In this document: positions 16,040 through 26,490 of the stretch, piece after piece
How positions within the stretch are numbered: the first letter of the stretch is position 1
Layout: each line of letters opens with the position of its first letter
From: Cytophagales bacterium
GTDB lineage: Bacteria > Bacteroidota > Bacteroidia > Cytophagales > Microscillaceae
Direction of reading: 5' to 3'
DNA: 43,204 nt
NCBI GenBank assembly: GCA_013298075.1
Contig: JAAFJG010000040.1
Location: 1 to 43,204 of the forward strand
Made by a program: the position numbers and the translations under genes
Notes under the pieces: generated by a model
The model's database searches: none
What the model was told of the DNA's origin: nothing
What the model saw: only the letters and a program-made list of their open reading frames with translations

Positions 16040-18673
16040 TTATCTTATTTTTATGAGTTTAAATTCAAGTTTATTACTTTTATCGGCTTTATTTTGTGCG
16101 GCACATTGTGCATATCCCTCACTATCCGCTTTACATTGAAATTTATAGGGTCTATATTTTTCGCCTTTACTTTGACATATAGCTTCCATGACTTGATCAA
16201 TATCAAAAACCCCATCATCTACGCTTGTGGATAATTCAGCATAACATTCATTTCCGTCTGCTTCTACTAATGTAATTTTACCTTTTCCATTGGCAAAGAA
16301 ATCAAAATAAATAGTTATTTTTTCGCGTTCTGTACTAAATAGATAAGTTGTACTTTTCCATCTACCCACCGAAAAATCTAAACTTTTACCTTTTTTTGGT
16401 ATTTTTAGGGTGTCTTTTTTGCAGTCTTTACAATCTTTTTTAGCATTTTTTGGCTCTGCACATTCCCTTTTTATTCGGTCAATGGCTTGTTGTAAGCTAT
16501 CTATTTGTTTTTGTGCATCTGGACAATCAACCTTTTTTTCTTTATCTCTTTTTTTCTTTGCAATACCCAATGCATTATCCAACTGCAATATATTCCCCAT
16601 TTGTTTTTCGGGAGTAGTATTAGTAGTTAATCCTGTAGATTGTATTAAATCTACTACTTGGTCAAAAGAAAGTGAAGGATTAAGAGATTTGATAAGTGCA
16701 ACGCCACCTGCTACTACAGGTGCTGCCATACTAGTTCCATCTAAATAATCATATTTATTACCCGGAATACTATTATAAATTCTAACACCAGGGGCAGAAA
16801 TAGTAGATAAATCTCCATAATTACTAAATGTTGCTCTCTTATCATCAGGATCTGTAGCAGAAACGTTGATAGTGTATTTACTTCTTTTCATAGGGTCTAA
16901 TCCAACGATTATATTTTGATTGCCAGCTGATACGACAATAATTATATTTTTTTTATATGCCACTTCAAAAAGTTGATTATAAAACTCTTCGTCTTCTTTG
17001 TATGTATTTTGAGCAATCCATTTTTGTGTACTAACCGATAATTTTTCTATATCGTTAGGAAAAGTTGTACCTAAAGACAAGTTGATAACATTAGCGCCAT
17101 TGTGTATGGCATATAAAATTCCGTCTATTATGGCTGTACTACTCATTCGACCGTTATCATCTGCTACTTGCACAGCCATTAGTTTACAATTTGGGGCTAT
17201 ACCTGAAACTCCATTTGCATTATCAATGCTTGCAAGTGCTATACCTGCCACATGTGTTCCATGTTTTACGCCGCTATGTGTTCCTGAAAAGTCTCTTGAT
17301 CTTTTCACTACATTCATAGGTTTGTAGAGTTTATTCGCAATTTCAGGGTGAGAAATATCAAATCCGCCATCTATTATTGCTATCACGATACTTGTATCTC
17401 CTTGAGTCAAATCCCATGCTTCTGTGGCTTTCACTTTTTTATGATACCAATATTTTTTAATATCACTTCCAAAATCTGGGTCACTTGGCATTTTTTGTTT
17501 TTCCAATATTACTTCATTAAAAATAAGCATTTCAAAGTCTTTCATTTTGGCTTTGATTTCTTTTTTTAATTTATCTCTTTCTTCCATAGGCACTTCGATT
17601 TGTATTCTATAAGTAAGTGTATCGTAATAAATAATTTTATAGTTTTTACTTGGAAAATTTTCCTTGAAAGCATCAGCAAATTTTGAAATGTTTTTATTTT
17701 TGCCTACCAAAGCTATATTTAGTCTATCTCCTATTATTTTTCTGAGACCTGAAGAATCTTTTACGATTTTATTGGTATCTATTGGAATAATTTTATTTGG
17801 ATTATCAGGCAAATAAGTACTTTTTGTATTAGGCAACGACTGACATTTAGTAAATAAATAAGATGAAATCAATACAAAAAATAAAAGTGTAGGAATCCAA
17901 AGATATTTTTTCCAGTTAAATTTTGTTTTTGCATCATCAGATGGATTTTTATTGCCTCTGTCATTATTATTACTATCTGCATTCGATTTATTTTGTGCAT
18001 CTACTGAAGATTTTTTGATATTATCAGTTGTATTCGAATCATTATATCTTGGTGAATTATATTCATTTGTTTGTATTTTTGGTTCAAAACTATCTTCTTT
18101 TTTTGGTTGATTAAATGGTGTATTCTCCGATTTGGGTATTTCTGAATATGGAGTTTGCGTTTGAGTTCTTTCTTCTCTTTTTAAGAAAGAATTTCCACTA
18201 TTTATTGCTCCTTTGTTTATTGATTCATACCCAAAACCCCAAAGAACTATGGCAACGTTTTGACCATCACTAATAATATAATTATTATCAGGTGTTTCAA
18301 AACATTTTTCAATAATTTCTGCCCATTTTCTTTCCTCTAAATTAGTAGATCTAGATAATCTATTAATAAATTTTTGAACATCTTCGATTTTCGAAGTTAA
18401 TTTTTCTCTGATAACCTCTTGTTCTGATGCATCAAGGTTGGATATTAATTTAATATTACTATCGTCTAAATTATCGGAAAGCCAAGAAGCATCACCATTT
18501 CCAAACAAAGTATTGTTATTAATGTGTGGTTCTGTTAATAAGTTTGCATACTCTTCCCCTAAATTTTGTTTCAAATAGTGTTTAACTCTTGAATAATTGA
18601 TATAAATAGGTTCTCCGTTCCATAAAACGGGTGCATATCCTTTTAAATTACATTTATAAACTTGATTTGCCAT
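16040..18673 (-). CDS. Membrane-anchored subtilisin-like (S8) serine protease
   Basis: An 877-residue protein. Residues 1-~150 form an N-terminal domain (starts MANQVYKCNLKGYAPVLWNG), followed by a low-complexity Asn/Ser-rich linker. One transmembrane helix lies at ~257-275. Residues ~315-395 resemble a protease propeptide (IQIEVPMEERDKLKKEIK). The peptidase domain has the complete triad: D435 in IIDGG, H474 in GTHVAG, S648 in GTSMAAP, and oxyanion N585 in SAGNQN. Residues ~730-765 are coiled and Cys-rich, ending in a ~105-residue beta-rich domain. There is no N-terminal signal peptide, so the first 255 residues are probably cytoplasmic and the protease faces outward. It could activate or shed the other anchored proteins. 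It starts 14 bases after the SrfC-like gene. Confidence 0.9.
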   Translation of the reverse strand: MANQVYKCNLKGYAPVLWNGEPIYINYSRVKHYLKQNLGEEYANLLTEPHINNNTLFGNGDASWLSDNLDDSNIKLISNLDASEQEVIREKLTSKIEDVQKFINRLSRSTNLEERKWAEIIEKCFETPDNNYIISDGQNVAIVLWGFGYESINKGAINSGNSFLKREERTQTQTPYSEIPKSENTPFNQPKKEDSFEPKIQTNEYNSPRYNDSNTTDNIKKSSVDAQNKSNADSNNNDRGNKNPSDDAKTKFNWKKYLWIPTLLFFVLISSYLFTKCQSLPNTKSTYLPDNPNKIIPIDTNKIVKDSSGLRKIIGDRLNIALVGKNKNISKFADAFKENFPSKNYKIIYYDTLTYRIQIEVPMEERDKLKKEIKAKMKDFEMLIFNEVILEKQKMPSDPDFGSDIKKYWYHKKVKATEAWDLTQGDTSIVIAIIDGGFDISHPEIANKLYKPMNVVKRSRDFSGTHSGVKHGTHVAGIALASIDNANGVSGIAPNCKLMAVQVADDNGRMSSTAIIDGILYAIHNGANVINLSLGTTFPNDIEKLSVSTQKWIAQNTYKEDEEFYNQLFEVAYKKNIIIVVSAGNQNIIVGLDPMKRSKYTINVSATDPDDKRATFSNYGDLSTISAPGVRIYNSIPGNKYDYLDGTSMAAPVVAGGVALIKSLNPSLSFDQVVDLIQSTGLTTNTTPEKQMGNILQLDNALGIAKKKRDKEKKVDCPDAQKQIDSLQQAIDRIKRECAEPKNAKKDCKDCKKDTLKIPKKGKSLDFSVGRWKSTTYLFSTEREKITIYFDFFANGKGKITLVEADGNECYAELSTSVDDGVFDIDQVMEAICQSKGEKYRPYKFQCKADSEGYAQCAAQNKADKSNKLEFKLIKIR

Positions 18674-18687
18674 GATAGTATTTATTG

Positions 18688-21618
18688 TTAATTAATGGTA
18701 AAATTATATTCTTTTATTTTGTCTAATATGACACCTAATTGCCTATTGGCTTCTGGGTCGTATGTAGGTATATCACAATTAGCAATAAATGATATTCTTA
18801 AAAATGTAATCCATTGCTGGTAATTTTTAATCATAGGCATATTTTGCAATGCTTCACTATTGATATTTATTTTGCTTAAATCTTCGTTGAGATGTTCTTC
18901 CAAATAATCTAATATTTTTTCGACTGACATTTCTCCTTCATTTTCACTATTTTTTTTCATAGAACGAAAAATAGTTACTTCTTCAGGAATCCTTAAATTT
19001 AGATTATATTGAGAATTTGTTTCTCTTATTTTATTTTTTTCTGTATCAGAGTAATACGACCAACCTATAGAATTTACAAATTCGTTAATCCTTCCTGCAC
19101 TTACATGTGCTACCAATTCCTCAGCTTCATTGATTAGTTTAATCACATCTGTAAAGGCTTTGATGTCATTGGCTATTATTTTAACTACTTTATTTTTAGT
19201 AAAATTTACTTTCAAGTTATCAAAAAGTTTTTCTAACGTACTTTTTTGAAATCCTTTTTGGATAAATAAATCAAAATTGGCAACATTTAATTTTACATCA
19301 AACCAATAAGTTTGTAGTTCTTGCGCCAATATAGACGAATTATTTTGTAGATTATGTAAATCTCCGTAAAATAACTCTTTTAAATCTATTTCTTCTTCTA
19401 AAAAATACTTTTCGGTTTCTTCAATGCTTTCACGATGATAATTTTTCATCAAAACTTCGACATTCTTTTTATATCCTTCTGCACTGTCTTCACTCACAAA
19501 ACCGGGGTTATTTGCCCTAATCAAAATATAGGCTTTAATATTTTTTTTCTTTACGAGCAAATCACTTTGTAATAAATCGTGATAAAGTGCAAATACTTCA
19601 CCTTCTGTTATCATCAAAGTTTCAACAAATTTACCAAACAAATAAACTTCATCTCCAAATACAATATCCATCTTGAATTGTAAATCTGAACCATCTCTTG
19701 AGGCTTTTCTCAAATTTTCATCTGCGTTATCATTATGATAATGTTTTGATAATTCTTTTTTAGCCTTTTCTATGGTATTATTCAAAACATTCAAATAAAT
19801 TGGAACACTTGCAGTGTTTGAAGTTATTGGTAAAAGTTTTTTTATAATATATAAACTTCCATCTTTATTAGGCACACTTGCTTCTTCAAATGCTTCCTCT
19901 GGATTACTAAAAAACGAATTATTTTCTTTATTATACCTAATAAATTCTTTTTTGTAATTTTGATAAAATTTTTCTTTTGAATTATCAACAAATGGATTTT
20001 CTTCTTTTTCAGATAGAAATTGTCCACTTTCTAAATCTCTTGTTTGATTAAAAGTTTCTTTTGACCTTACAAAATCTCTTAACAAATAAAAATTGTCAAA
20101 TTTTTGGGGAGAATTATTTCTTAAAACCCATTTTTTATTCCAATCAAAAGAACCTTGTATTTCTTCTTTATATCTTGTTTCGAAAAGTTTTTTAATTCTA
20201 TCTGTAGGATCAGGTGTATCTGATTCAGGTATAAACAAAAGTTGAGTATTCCACCACGTAAAAATCACAAAAAGTGGAGGGGGATTAAAAGTAACATTTT
20301 GCGTTCTTTCTTCTATTGTTTCTCCCAAGTTATCCATAATCCATTGATTAATAAGTCTTGGCACAGAAGTTACATTAGTTTGGGCAGTTCGCATACATGT
20401 AGCTAGAATATTTGTTTTATAATTAGATGAGTAATTATTAAACAAATAAGATATTTTTCCCCTAGTTAACATTTCCAATAAACTTTTTTGAGAAAAATTA
20501 GTTATTTCAGGTCTTGATCTAGCGCCTGGAAAATCAATAATATCTAAGGTTTTTATAAAAGGTCTATTATCTATAGATTTTGAAGATACTGTCAAAGTAA
20601 CTTCACAAGTCAAGAATGCGAATTTTCCTGCAGATACACTTACTTTTTGATCATTTTCTAATTGAACATTTATTTTTTGGTCATTTTCAAAAAATTTATT
20701 GAGTGTACCAACATCAATAATAGACATATTATACTCACGTAAAAGTGCATCAAAATCAACTCTAACATTTTTAGAAAAGTTTAAAGATTTTAAAAAATTA
20801 ATACTTTCAACAAAAATTGAATTAATTTCTTGGTGATTATTCCATAAAATACCAAAAACATTTATTAATTTATCAATTTCAATATTTTCAATATTATCTG
20901 CCAAAATATCCCAATAATTAGTGTCTTTTAAATTAATAACTAATGGTTTATCAATAAAATATTTATCTAAATATTCTTGAATTTCATAAATATCATCATC
21001 AGAAATATATTTTTGTTTAGTATTTTTATGTGTATGAGTTGTTAATGTCTCACAAAACATTTTTAACTCGTCTAATTTAGCAGCAGGCTTACTATCTTGA
21101 TAATCATAATAATAAGTATCACACAAAACAGAAATCACGTCTTTAATACTAAAAATTTTAACCTTAATAGGTAGTTTTTTTGCATCAATTTCAACTGATG
21201 AGGAAAATCTTGTTATTGCACCTGTTGCTTCATTTTGATTTCCCTCTGGATTAATATATTTAATAAAATCAATCAAATCTCTTTCTATTGGACGTGTTGA
21301 GTCATTAAATCCCTCTTTTCCTAAATAATTAAAAATCATTAACTTATTATCTTCATCAAACAAAAGATTATTAGCCATATAGGATTTACCTACTTGACTT
21401 GCCCCAAACAATGCCAAAGATGGATTTTCTGTTACTACTTCTCTTATTTTTTTGAGTGTTCGCCTATATTTTTTAATTTCATATTTAACCTCTGTCTTTT
21501 GTTCTGCTTTCAAAAAATTATTTGACCATTCTATACCTTGGTTAATAATTTCCACTGCTTCTTGAGTTTGGTTTTTTATGCCTAAAAGTTTGTCGTGTGG
21601 TATAACTGAATATTCCAT
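18688..21618 (-). CDS. srfC: SrfC-like large P-loop NTPase
   Basis: A 976-residue cytoplasmic protein. After a helical N-terminus, Walker A reads FGASQVGKS (71-79). A G3-like switch, IIDFPGARSRPE, lies at ~352-363, preceded by long insertions. The rest is mainly helical, without an obvious NKxD motif. Size, motif order and position next to a SrfB-like gene fit the putative virulence factor SrfC family, whose role is not established; the organisation is dynamin-like in broad terms. The start MEYSVIPHDKLL lies 34 bases after srfB. Family assignment comes from memory of motifs and context. Confidence 0.7.
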   Translation of the reverse strand: MEYSVIPHDKLLGIKNQTQEAVEIINQGIEWSNNFLKAEQKTEVKYEIKKYRRTLKKIREVVTENPSLALFGASQVGKSYMANNLLFDEDNKLMIFNYLGKEGFNDSTRPIERDLIDFIKYINPEGNQNEATGAITRFSSSVEIDAKKLPIKVKIFSIKDVISVLCDTYYYDYQDSKPAAKLDELKMFCETLTTHTHKNTKQKYISDDDIYEIQEYLDKYFIDKPLVINLKDTNYWDILADNIENIEIDKLINVFGILWNNHQEINSIFVESINFLKSLNFSKNVRVDFDALLREYNMSIIDVGTLNKFFENDQKINVQLENDQKVSVSAGKFAFLTCEVTLTVSSKSIDNRPFIKTLDIIDFPGARSRPEITNFSQKSLLEMLTRGKISYLFNNYSSNYKTNILATCMRTAQTNVTSVPRLINQWIMDNLGETIEERTQNVTFNPPPLFVIFTWWNTQLLFIPESDTPDPTDRIKKLFETRYKEEIQGSFDWNKKWVLRNNSPQKFDNFYLLRDFVRSKETFNQTRDLESGQFLSEKEENPFVDNSKEKFYQNYKKEFIRYNKENNSFFSNPEEAFEEASVPNKDGSLYIIKKLLPITSNTASVPIYLNVLNNTIEKAKKELSKHYHNDNADENLRKASRDGSDLQFKMDIVFGDEVYLFGKFVETLMITEGEVFALYHDLLQSDLLVKKKNIKAYILIRANNPGFVSEDSAEGYKKNVEVLMKNYHRESIEETEKYFLEEEIDLKELFYGDLHNLQNNSSILAQELQTYWFDVKLNVANFDLFIQKGFQKSTLEKLFDNLKVNFTKNKVVKIIANDIKAFTDVIKLINEAEELVAHVSAGRINEFVNSIGWSYYSDTEKNKIRETNSQYNLNLRIPEEVTIFRSMKKNSENEGEMSVEKILDYLEEHLNEDLSKININSEALQNMPMIKNYQQWITFLRISFIANCDIPTYDPEANRQLGVILDKIKEYNFTIN

Positions 21619-21652
21619 AATTCCGTAATTGGATTTTTTAAGTAGTAAAGTT

Positions 21653-24600
21653 TTATTTAATGTTTAAAATAAATTCGCCTGTATCAAGCCAATAACCTGA
21701 CTCTTCTAATAAAGTCATAACAGCCAACGAAAGTGTTTTTTTAGATATTTCATTTTTAGATGAATCTCTAATTCTTTCTATAGAAATTTCTTCTTTACTT
21801 TCTGACCATGTTCTTTTGAGTTGTAACTGAAAAGGCATACGATTTTTAAGATTTCTTTTTTGTGTTTCTATAGCATTCTGCAATTTTTTATCATCATCAA
21901 GTAATGAAGAATCTTGCTCCAATGCTTTTTCCTCAAAAAATTTATTATTAAATTCCAATTTATATATTGCTTTTGCAGGATAATTTTTATTGATTAATTG
22001 TTTGTATCCAAACAATATAGGCAAAGAATGTGCTTCAATATCACATTTATTATCATCAGGGGTAAAATAAATAGTACTTACTTTCTCTGTACTTTTATCA
22101 ATTGTACCCATATAATCAGAAGTAGATATTAAGTTCCTTTTTAATAATTCTGTATTGAGTCGAAATCCTGCTAATTTATCTATGACCCCACCCATAAGTG
22201 CAATACATGCGCCTACTGCTACAATACTTTTTGTATTTTCAAAATATCCTAAATTATTAGCAAATGGATACCATCTACCCACTCTATAATTATTAAGTGT
22301 GATTATTCTATCTGGAGAGACAGTATAATATTTGATAAACATTTCTCTTATTTTACTTAAATTAGTTGGTTTTCCTGCTAATATCACAAAATCACAACCA
22401 TAAGCAGACATAATAGTAGAAAGTTGTTTTAACATACCATTAAAAGTTTTCTCTACAATTTCAAAAATTTTATTTTTAGATAACTTCCAATTAATATCCT
22501 TAAATTTTAATGGACTAAATTTTTTATCAAAAAAATCAATTACTTCTTGGTTAGGTTTGTTTTCATGAAAAATCTCATCAAAAGTTACTTCTCTATCTTC
22601 ACTATTATCATCACTTGCATGTTGCAAATAATAATTAGCAATAGGAACAGCCACTTGAACTATAAAGTTTTTTCTAAAAATTCTTGTGATATAATCCATT
22701 GGATTTGCATCTGTGCCAAAGAAACTTAAAAGTTTTTCTGAAGGGTCTGAAACACCTTTTGCTTTTGCTTGATTTTGGATTACACCTACACAACCTTTAT
22801 CATTTTCATCGTTTTCTTTTCCTTCCAATATTACCTGTTTGACAATATCTTTCAATAAATCATCTCCTGCCAAATTAAAACTCTCCCAATACAATGGATG
22901 TGGTTTTAAGACTGCTAAACTTTGTCCATCTTCATATTGATAAGCACATATCATTAGGTCAGTAGTCCCACCACCAATATCAATAGAACCAATCGTAAGA
23001 GATTTTTTCTGAATATCAGTTACATCATCTCGTCTTTTACCATAAATATCAAAAAATAACTTGACATTACCCAAATATCTTTCTGCTATTTCAGCATATA
23101 AAAAAACTAATTGACCACAAGTTGCTTCATCATATATCCAATCTTTTTTCTCGCGAGCCATACTTAACTTTTTAGCCAAATCTTTTGGACTTGGTATAAT
23201 TTCTATAAATTTATCGTCATTATCTTGGTCATATTCGCCAATAAAATTATTCTCAAAATATCTTTTTAAAGTAACAGATGCTTCTTGGGCACATTTTCTT
23301 AAAATAATTTGTTCATGTTGAATAATAGAAGTAGGACAAGTAATAGTAATTCTTTTTAGTTTACGTGGCTTTTCAAGATTCCCGTGTATTCTTCTAAATT
23401 CAAATGAATTAATCTGAGATAATGCATGTAAAAGTATTTCTACATATACAAAAGTCATCAAAGATTTTTTAGAATAATGGGGTGTTGCATCATAAAAACC
23501 ATCATAAGCAAAATCGCCATTAGTTTTAAATTGCTCTGATATACCTTCTACTCCAATACTTGTTTTAAATTTTTGTCCAATAGTGCTTACAAATTCCCAA
23601 GGGTTATCAGACTTTTTATTATCCCATAGATATCTTTTAGGACTTGAATGATGCGTAAATGTTTCCCTGCCTCCTTTGGTATCTATATTATGCTTAGAAA
23701 TTAATTTAGTTGCTTCCTTACCTAATCTTACAAAACTTGGCCAATTGAACAAAGATTTGTAATTACTTGGTGATATTTCTTCTCCAAATTCTGCTTTTGC
23801 AAAAACAAGACGCATTGAAAAGGGATCATTGTATTCTTTCCAAGGTTGTGTCAAATCATTAATACATAATTTTTTCACTGATGTAAACTTGAAAGAATCA
23901 TTATTTTTTTGGGGGCTTTCAAATAGAACTCCACAAGTATTAGCATTTCCTATATCCAAAACTAAATCAACTTCTATAGGTGCTTGATCATCAGAGTATA
24001 ATATAACTTGTGGAAAAAAGTTTCCTTCTGCCAAATATTTTATTAAATATTGATACACAACATTATGTCTATAGTATGGAAAATCATTTATTTCTCCATT
24101 CATTCCTTGTTTTTTGTAATAAATACTTTTAAGGTATGAATCTACCCACTCACAATCATATTTTAAATCACAAAATTGTAAATTAAAATTTGTATCTTTT
24201 GACAAAATAAAGAAATTGTCATTGTTATAAGTATCATTTCCGCGTGGTGTATAATATTTTGATGCTTTATTATCTATTTTGGTATCAAAAATTAATACAA
24301 CTTGGAATTTTTTTATTTTATCTTGTTTTTGACTTATGTTTCTAAACATTGCCCTTGCCCATGCCAAAGGACCAAAATTAACTTTATTTCCTGTTTTTTT
24401 AAAGTAAGGAATTGGTATCCAAGTAACCTCGTCATCTGTAGAACCGTATGCTTCTAAAGCATCGAGTACATCGCCAAAGCTTTGAAAATAAGCATCACCT
24501 GTTTTTTGTAATCCATCATCACTCAATCTATGTCCTTTAATTTCGTTCAGGTTGATGCTTTCGAATAACAAATTATCATCTTCATCAAGATAACCTAAGT

Positions 24601-24790
24601 ATTTTAAAACATCTTTGGCTACCCAAAAATCTTGGTCTGGTAAATAATAAGCAGATCCTAAACTTATCCTTGATTCAGTACTTGCAAAAGATTCTATAAA
24701 ACCCATTGTTTTTGTTACATCTGCATTAGGGTCTATCTCTATTTCAAATTTATGAAATTGTATTCCTGAATTAGCAATTAAAGAAATCAT
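21653..24790 (-). CDS. srfB: SrfB-like actin/Hsp70-fold ATPase, first gene of the operon
   Basis: A 1045-residue protein from the ATG at 24790; an in-frame TTG at 24877 would add 29 residues. The ATG was preferred because the protein then begins MISLIANSGIQFHKF, and I recall family members starting near such an IANSGIQF motif. It has the actin-like ATPase signatures: phosphate-1 LDIGNANTCG at ~277, phosphate-2 IDIGGGTTDL at ~603, adenosine-like LAGKPTNLSKI at ~802 and connect-2-like VAVGACIALMGG at ~855. This matches the virulence factor SrfB family, large Hsp70/actin-fold proteins usually encoded beside SrfC. It probably assembles or drives the apparatus encoded downstream. Cytoplasmic. Preceded by a good promoter and a ~175-base leader. 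Confidence 0.8.
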   Translation of the reverse strand: MISLIANSGIQFHKFEIEIDPNADVTKTMGFIESFASTESRISLGSAYYLPDQDFWVAKDVLKYLGYLDEDDNLLFESINLNEIKGHRLSDDGLQKTGDAYFQSFGDVLDALEAYGSTDDEVTWIPIPYFKKTGNKVNFGPLAWARAMFRNISQKQDKIKKFQVVLIFDTKIDNKASKYYTPRGNDTYNNDNFFILSKDTNFNLQFCDLKYDCEWVDSYLKSIYYKKQGMNGEINDFPYYRHNVVYQYLIKYLAEGNFFPQVILYSDDQAPIEVDLVLDIGNANTCGVLFESPQKNNDSFKFTSVKKLCINDLTQPWKEYNDPFSMRLVFAKAEFGEEISPSNYKSLFNWPSFVRLGKEATKLISKHNIDTKGGRETFTHHSSPKRYLWDNKKSDNPWEFVSTIGQKFKTSIGVEGISEQFKTNGDFAYDGFYDATPHYSKKSLMTFVYVEILLHALSQINSFEFRRIHGNLEKPRKLKRITITCPTSIIQHEQIILRKCAQEASVTLKRYFENNFIGEYDQDNDDKFIEIIPSPKDLAKKLSMAREKKDWIYDEATCGQLVFLYAEIAERYLGNVKLFFDIYGKRRDDVTDIQKKSLTIGSIDIGGGTTDLMICAYQYEDGQSLAVLKPHPLYWESFNLAGDDLLKDIVKQVILEGKENDENDKGCVGVIQNQAKAKGVSDPSEKLLSFFGTDANPMDYITRIFRKNFIVQVAVPIANYYLQHASDDNSEDREVTFDEIFHENKPNQEVIDFFDKKFSPLKFKDINWKLSKNKIFEIVEKTFNGMLKQLSTIMSAYGCDFVILAGKPTNLSKIREMFIKYYTVSPDRIITLNNYRVGRWYPFANNLGYFENTKSIVAVGACIALMGGVIDKLAGFRLNTELLKRNLISTSDYMGTIDKSTEKVSTIYFTPDDNKCDIEAHSLPILFGYKQLINKNYPAKAIYKLEFNNKFFEEKALEQDSSLLDDDKKLQNAIETQKRNLKNRMPFQLQLKRTWSESKEEISIERIRDSSKNEISKKTLSLAVMTLLEESGYWLDTGEFILNIK

Positions 24791-24968
24791 AAGTGGGTAA
24801 ATAATTAAAGTTAGTTTTTTATTTTTTTTACAATATGGAAAGAACAAGTTATTTATTAAGCAATCTAACAAAGACAAAAGAATAAAATTAAGTATTATGT
24901 TTTTTAGTTTTTTAATACTTTGTAAGATAAATAGATTAATTTTAAAAAAAAAGTAAATTTTATATTGG

Positions 24969-25000
24969 CAAAATTAAAACGCTTTTCGACAACTTCCAAA
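24969..25000 (-). promoter_or_regulatory. Promoter of the 14-gene operon
   Basis: On the minus strand a -33 TTTG (25000-24997) is separated by exactly 20 bp from a -7 TAATTTTG (24976-24969), a full match to the Bacteroidota TTTG / TAnnTTTG promoter. Transcription would start near 24963, leaving a leader of ~175 bases before the srfB ATG. No clear operator dyad is visible in the spacer. Confidence 0.7.
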
Positions 25001-25077
25001 TTATAAAGCATAAACTTGTTACTTTATAGAATATTTTTTTATTATTTTTGAAAAATGATTATTTATGTTTGTTAAAA

Positions 25078-26016
25078 CTAATCTTTTTTATCATCTTCTT
25101 TCTTTTTTTCTGCTTCTTTCTCCTCCACTTCAAATATAAAACGACAATTTGGTAGCTTCTTTTGAAGATATTCATAATCATCTTTTGATATATCTGAATT
25201 TGATAAGACTAATAATTTTAAATTTTGTAATTCACCAATTTCTTTAGGAAAAATACTTATTTTAGATCCAGCCAAACCTAATCCATTCAAATTTTGCAAT
25301 TGACCAATTTCTTTGGGTAGAGTAGTTAATTCAGTGTTTGATAGATCTAATCCTTTCAAATTTTGTAATTGACCAATTTCTTTAGGTAAAGTAGTCAATT
25401 GAGTATTTGACAAGTCTAATGATTCTAAATTACGTAGTTGACCAATTTCTTTGGGTAAATTTACTATTTTATTACCTGATAAATCTAACATTCGTAAACT
25501 TTGTAATTCGCCAATTTCTTTAGGTAAACTTACTATTTTATTACCTTTTAAGTTTAATGAAATTAGATTTTTTAATTGTCCAATTTCTTTAGGTAAGGTA
25601 TTTAATTGATTATTACGTAAATCTAAGAGAGTTAAATTTTTTAATTCTCTTATTTCTTGTGGTAAAGCCATAATAGAATTACCCGCCAAAAGTAACTTAT
25701 TTAACTTTTTTAACTCACCAATCTCTTTGGGTAAAATAGTAATTTTATTATACTTGAAATCTAAAGAAACTAAATTTTTCAAAGTCCCAATTTTTTTTGA
25801 GATAACATTAATATTCCCCATAAATACTGAAAACTCTTGTATTTGTGGAAAATTAAATACTTTCTCAGGAATTTCTGTAATATCAGTCATATTAAATAAA
25901 TTTAATACAACAGTATTATGATTAAGTTCTTCCAAACTTTCCACTGTCTGGGCTTGTGAGTATTTACTTGTTACCAAAAAAAGAAGTGATAACAGCATTA
26001 TTTTTATTTTTTTCAT
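25078..26016 (-). CDS. Secreted leucine-rich-repeat protein
   Basis: A 312-residue protein with a signal peptide (IMLLSLLFLVTSKYSQAQ, cleavage near residue 22). About ten 23-residue leucine-rich repeats fill ~40-285, most with the signature LPKEIGQLxNLxxLxLxxNxI. The tail is Lys/Glu/Asp-rich. Such repeats bind protein ligands, and exported members often act at the cell surface. The gene ends ~80 bases before the operon promoter on the same strand. Two central repeats are nearly identical to each other (LDLSNT-LTTLPKEIGQLQNL), a sign of recent repeat expansion. No C-terminal sorting domain was seen. Confidence 0.85.
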   Translation of the reverse strand: MKKIKIMLLSLLFLVTSKYSQAQTVESLEELNHNTVVLNLFNMTDITEIPEKVFNFPQIQEFSVFMGNINVISKKIGTLKNLVSLDFKYNKITILPKEIGELKKLNKLLLAGNSIMALPQEIRELKNLTLLDLRNNQLNTLPKEIGQLKNLISLNLKGNKIVSLPKEIGELQSLRMLDLSGNKIVNLPKEIGQLRNLESLDLSNTQLTTLPKEIGQLQNLKGLDLSNTELTTLPKEIGQLQNLNGLGLAGSKISIFPKEIGELQNLKLLVLSNSDISKDDYEYLQKKLPNCRFIFEVEEKEAEKKKEDDKKD

Positions 26017-26401
26017 ATTTTTTTATAAATTATTTTTATGCCTTTATTCTATAGCAAATAAAAATTCAATTTGGGACATATTTTTCAATTTATTTTTAAA
26101 GTTTTTTTCAAAATCAAAATTTAAAATAAATTTAATCCAAAACAAGCCCCACTTATATATTCCATTTTTCTTTTTCTACTAATATTTTTTTCAATTTATT
26201 TTTAAAAAAAGTTATAATTTTTATAATTAAAAAAAAGTCATTGTGAAAAAATGATGATTTTACTGAAAATTGTGGTTAAAAAAAATTGAATTTTATTTTC
26301 CACAATAACTTTTTTAATGATGATTATTTATTTTCTTATCTGCCCTCAATAACATAGAGTAAAAAACTTCTCAAATCTTAGCAAAAAAATCATTTATTTT
26401 A
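26017..26401. other. Non-coding AT-rich gap
   Basis: About 385 bp without a credible gene. It contains two copies of the string TTTTTTCAATTTATTTTTAA (near 26083 and 26186) and small dyads such as TCATT-N7-AATGA near 26242. No full TTTG / TAnnTTTG promoter for the leucine-rich-repeat gene was found. Confidence 0.5.
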
Positions 26402-26456
26402 TAAAAAAAAATTCTCTTAATTTTTATCATTGCAAAAATGATAAAAATTAAGAGAA
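26402..26456 (-). terminator. Terminator of the three-gene AAA/nuclease block
   Basis: A 20-bp perfect stem (26412-26431 with 26437-26456; loop GCAAA) is followed on the minus strand by eight T residues (26402-26410 region). It lies 35 bases after the stop of the last AAA/nuclease gene. Confidence 0.85.
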
Positions 26457-26490
26457 AATTGATTGGTTTATTTTTGAATAAAAACCTATT

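Noticed and set aside
24788..24877. Upstream TTG start for srfB adding 29 residues
   Set aside because: The extension is not like the family N-terminus as remembered (IANSGIQF near the start), and a normal ATG is available at 24790.
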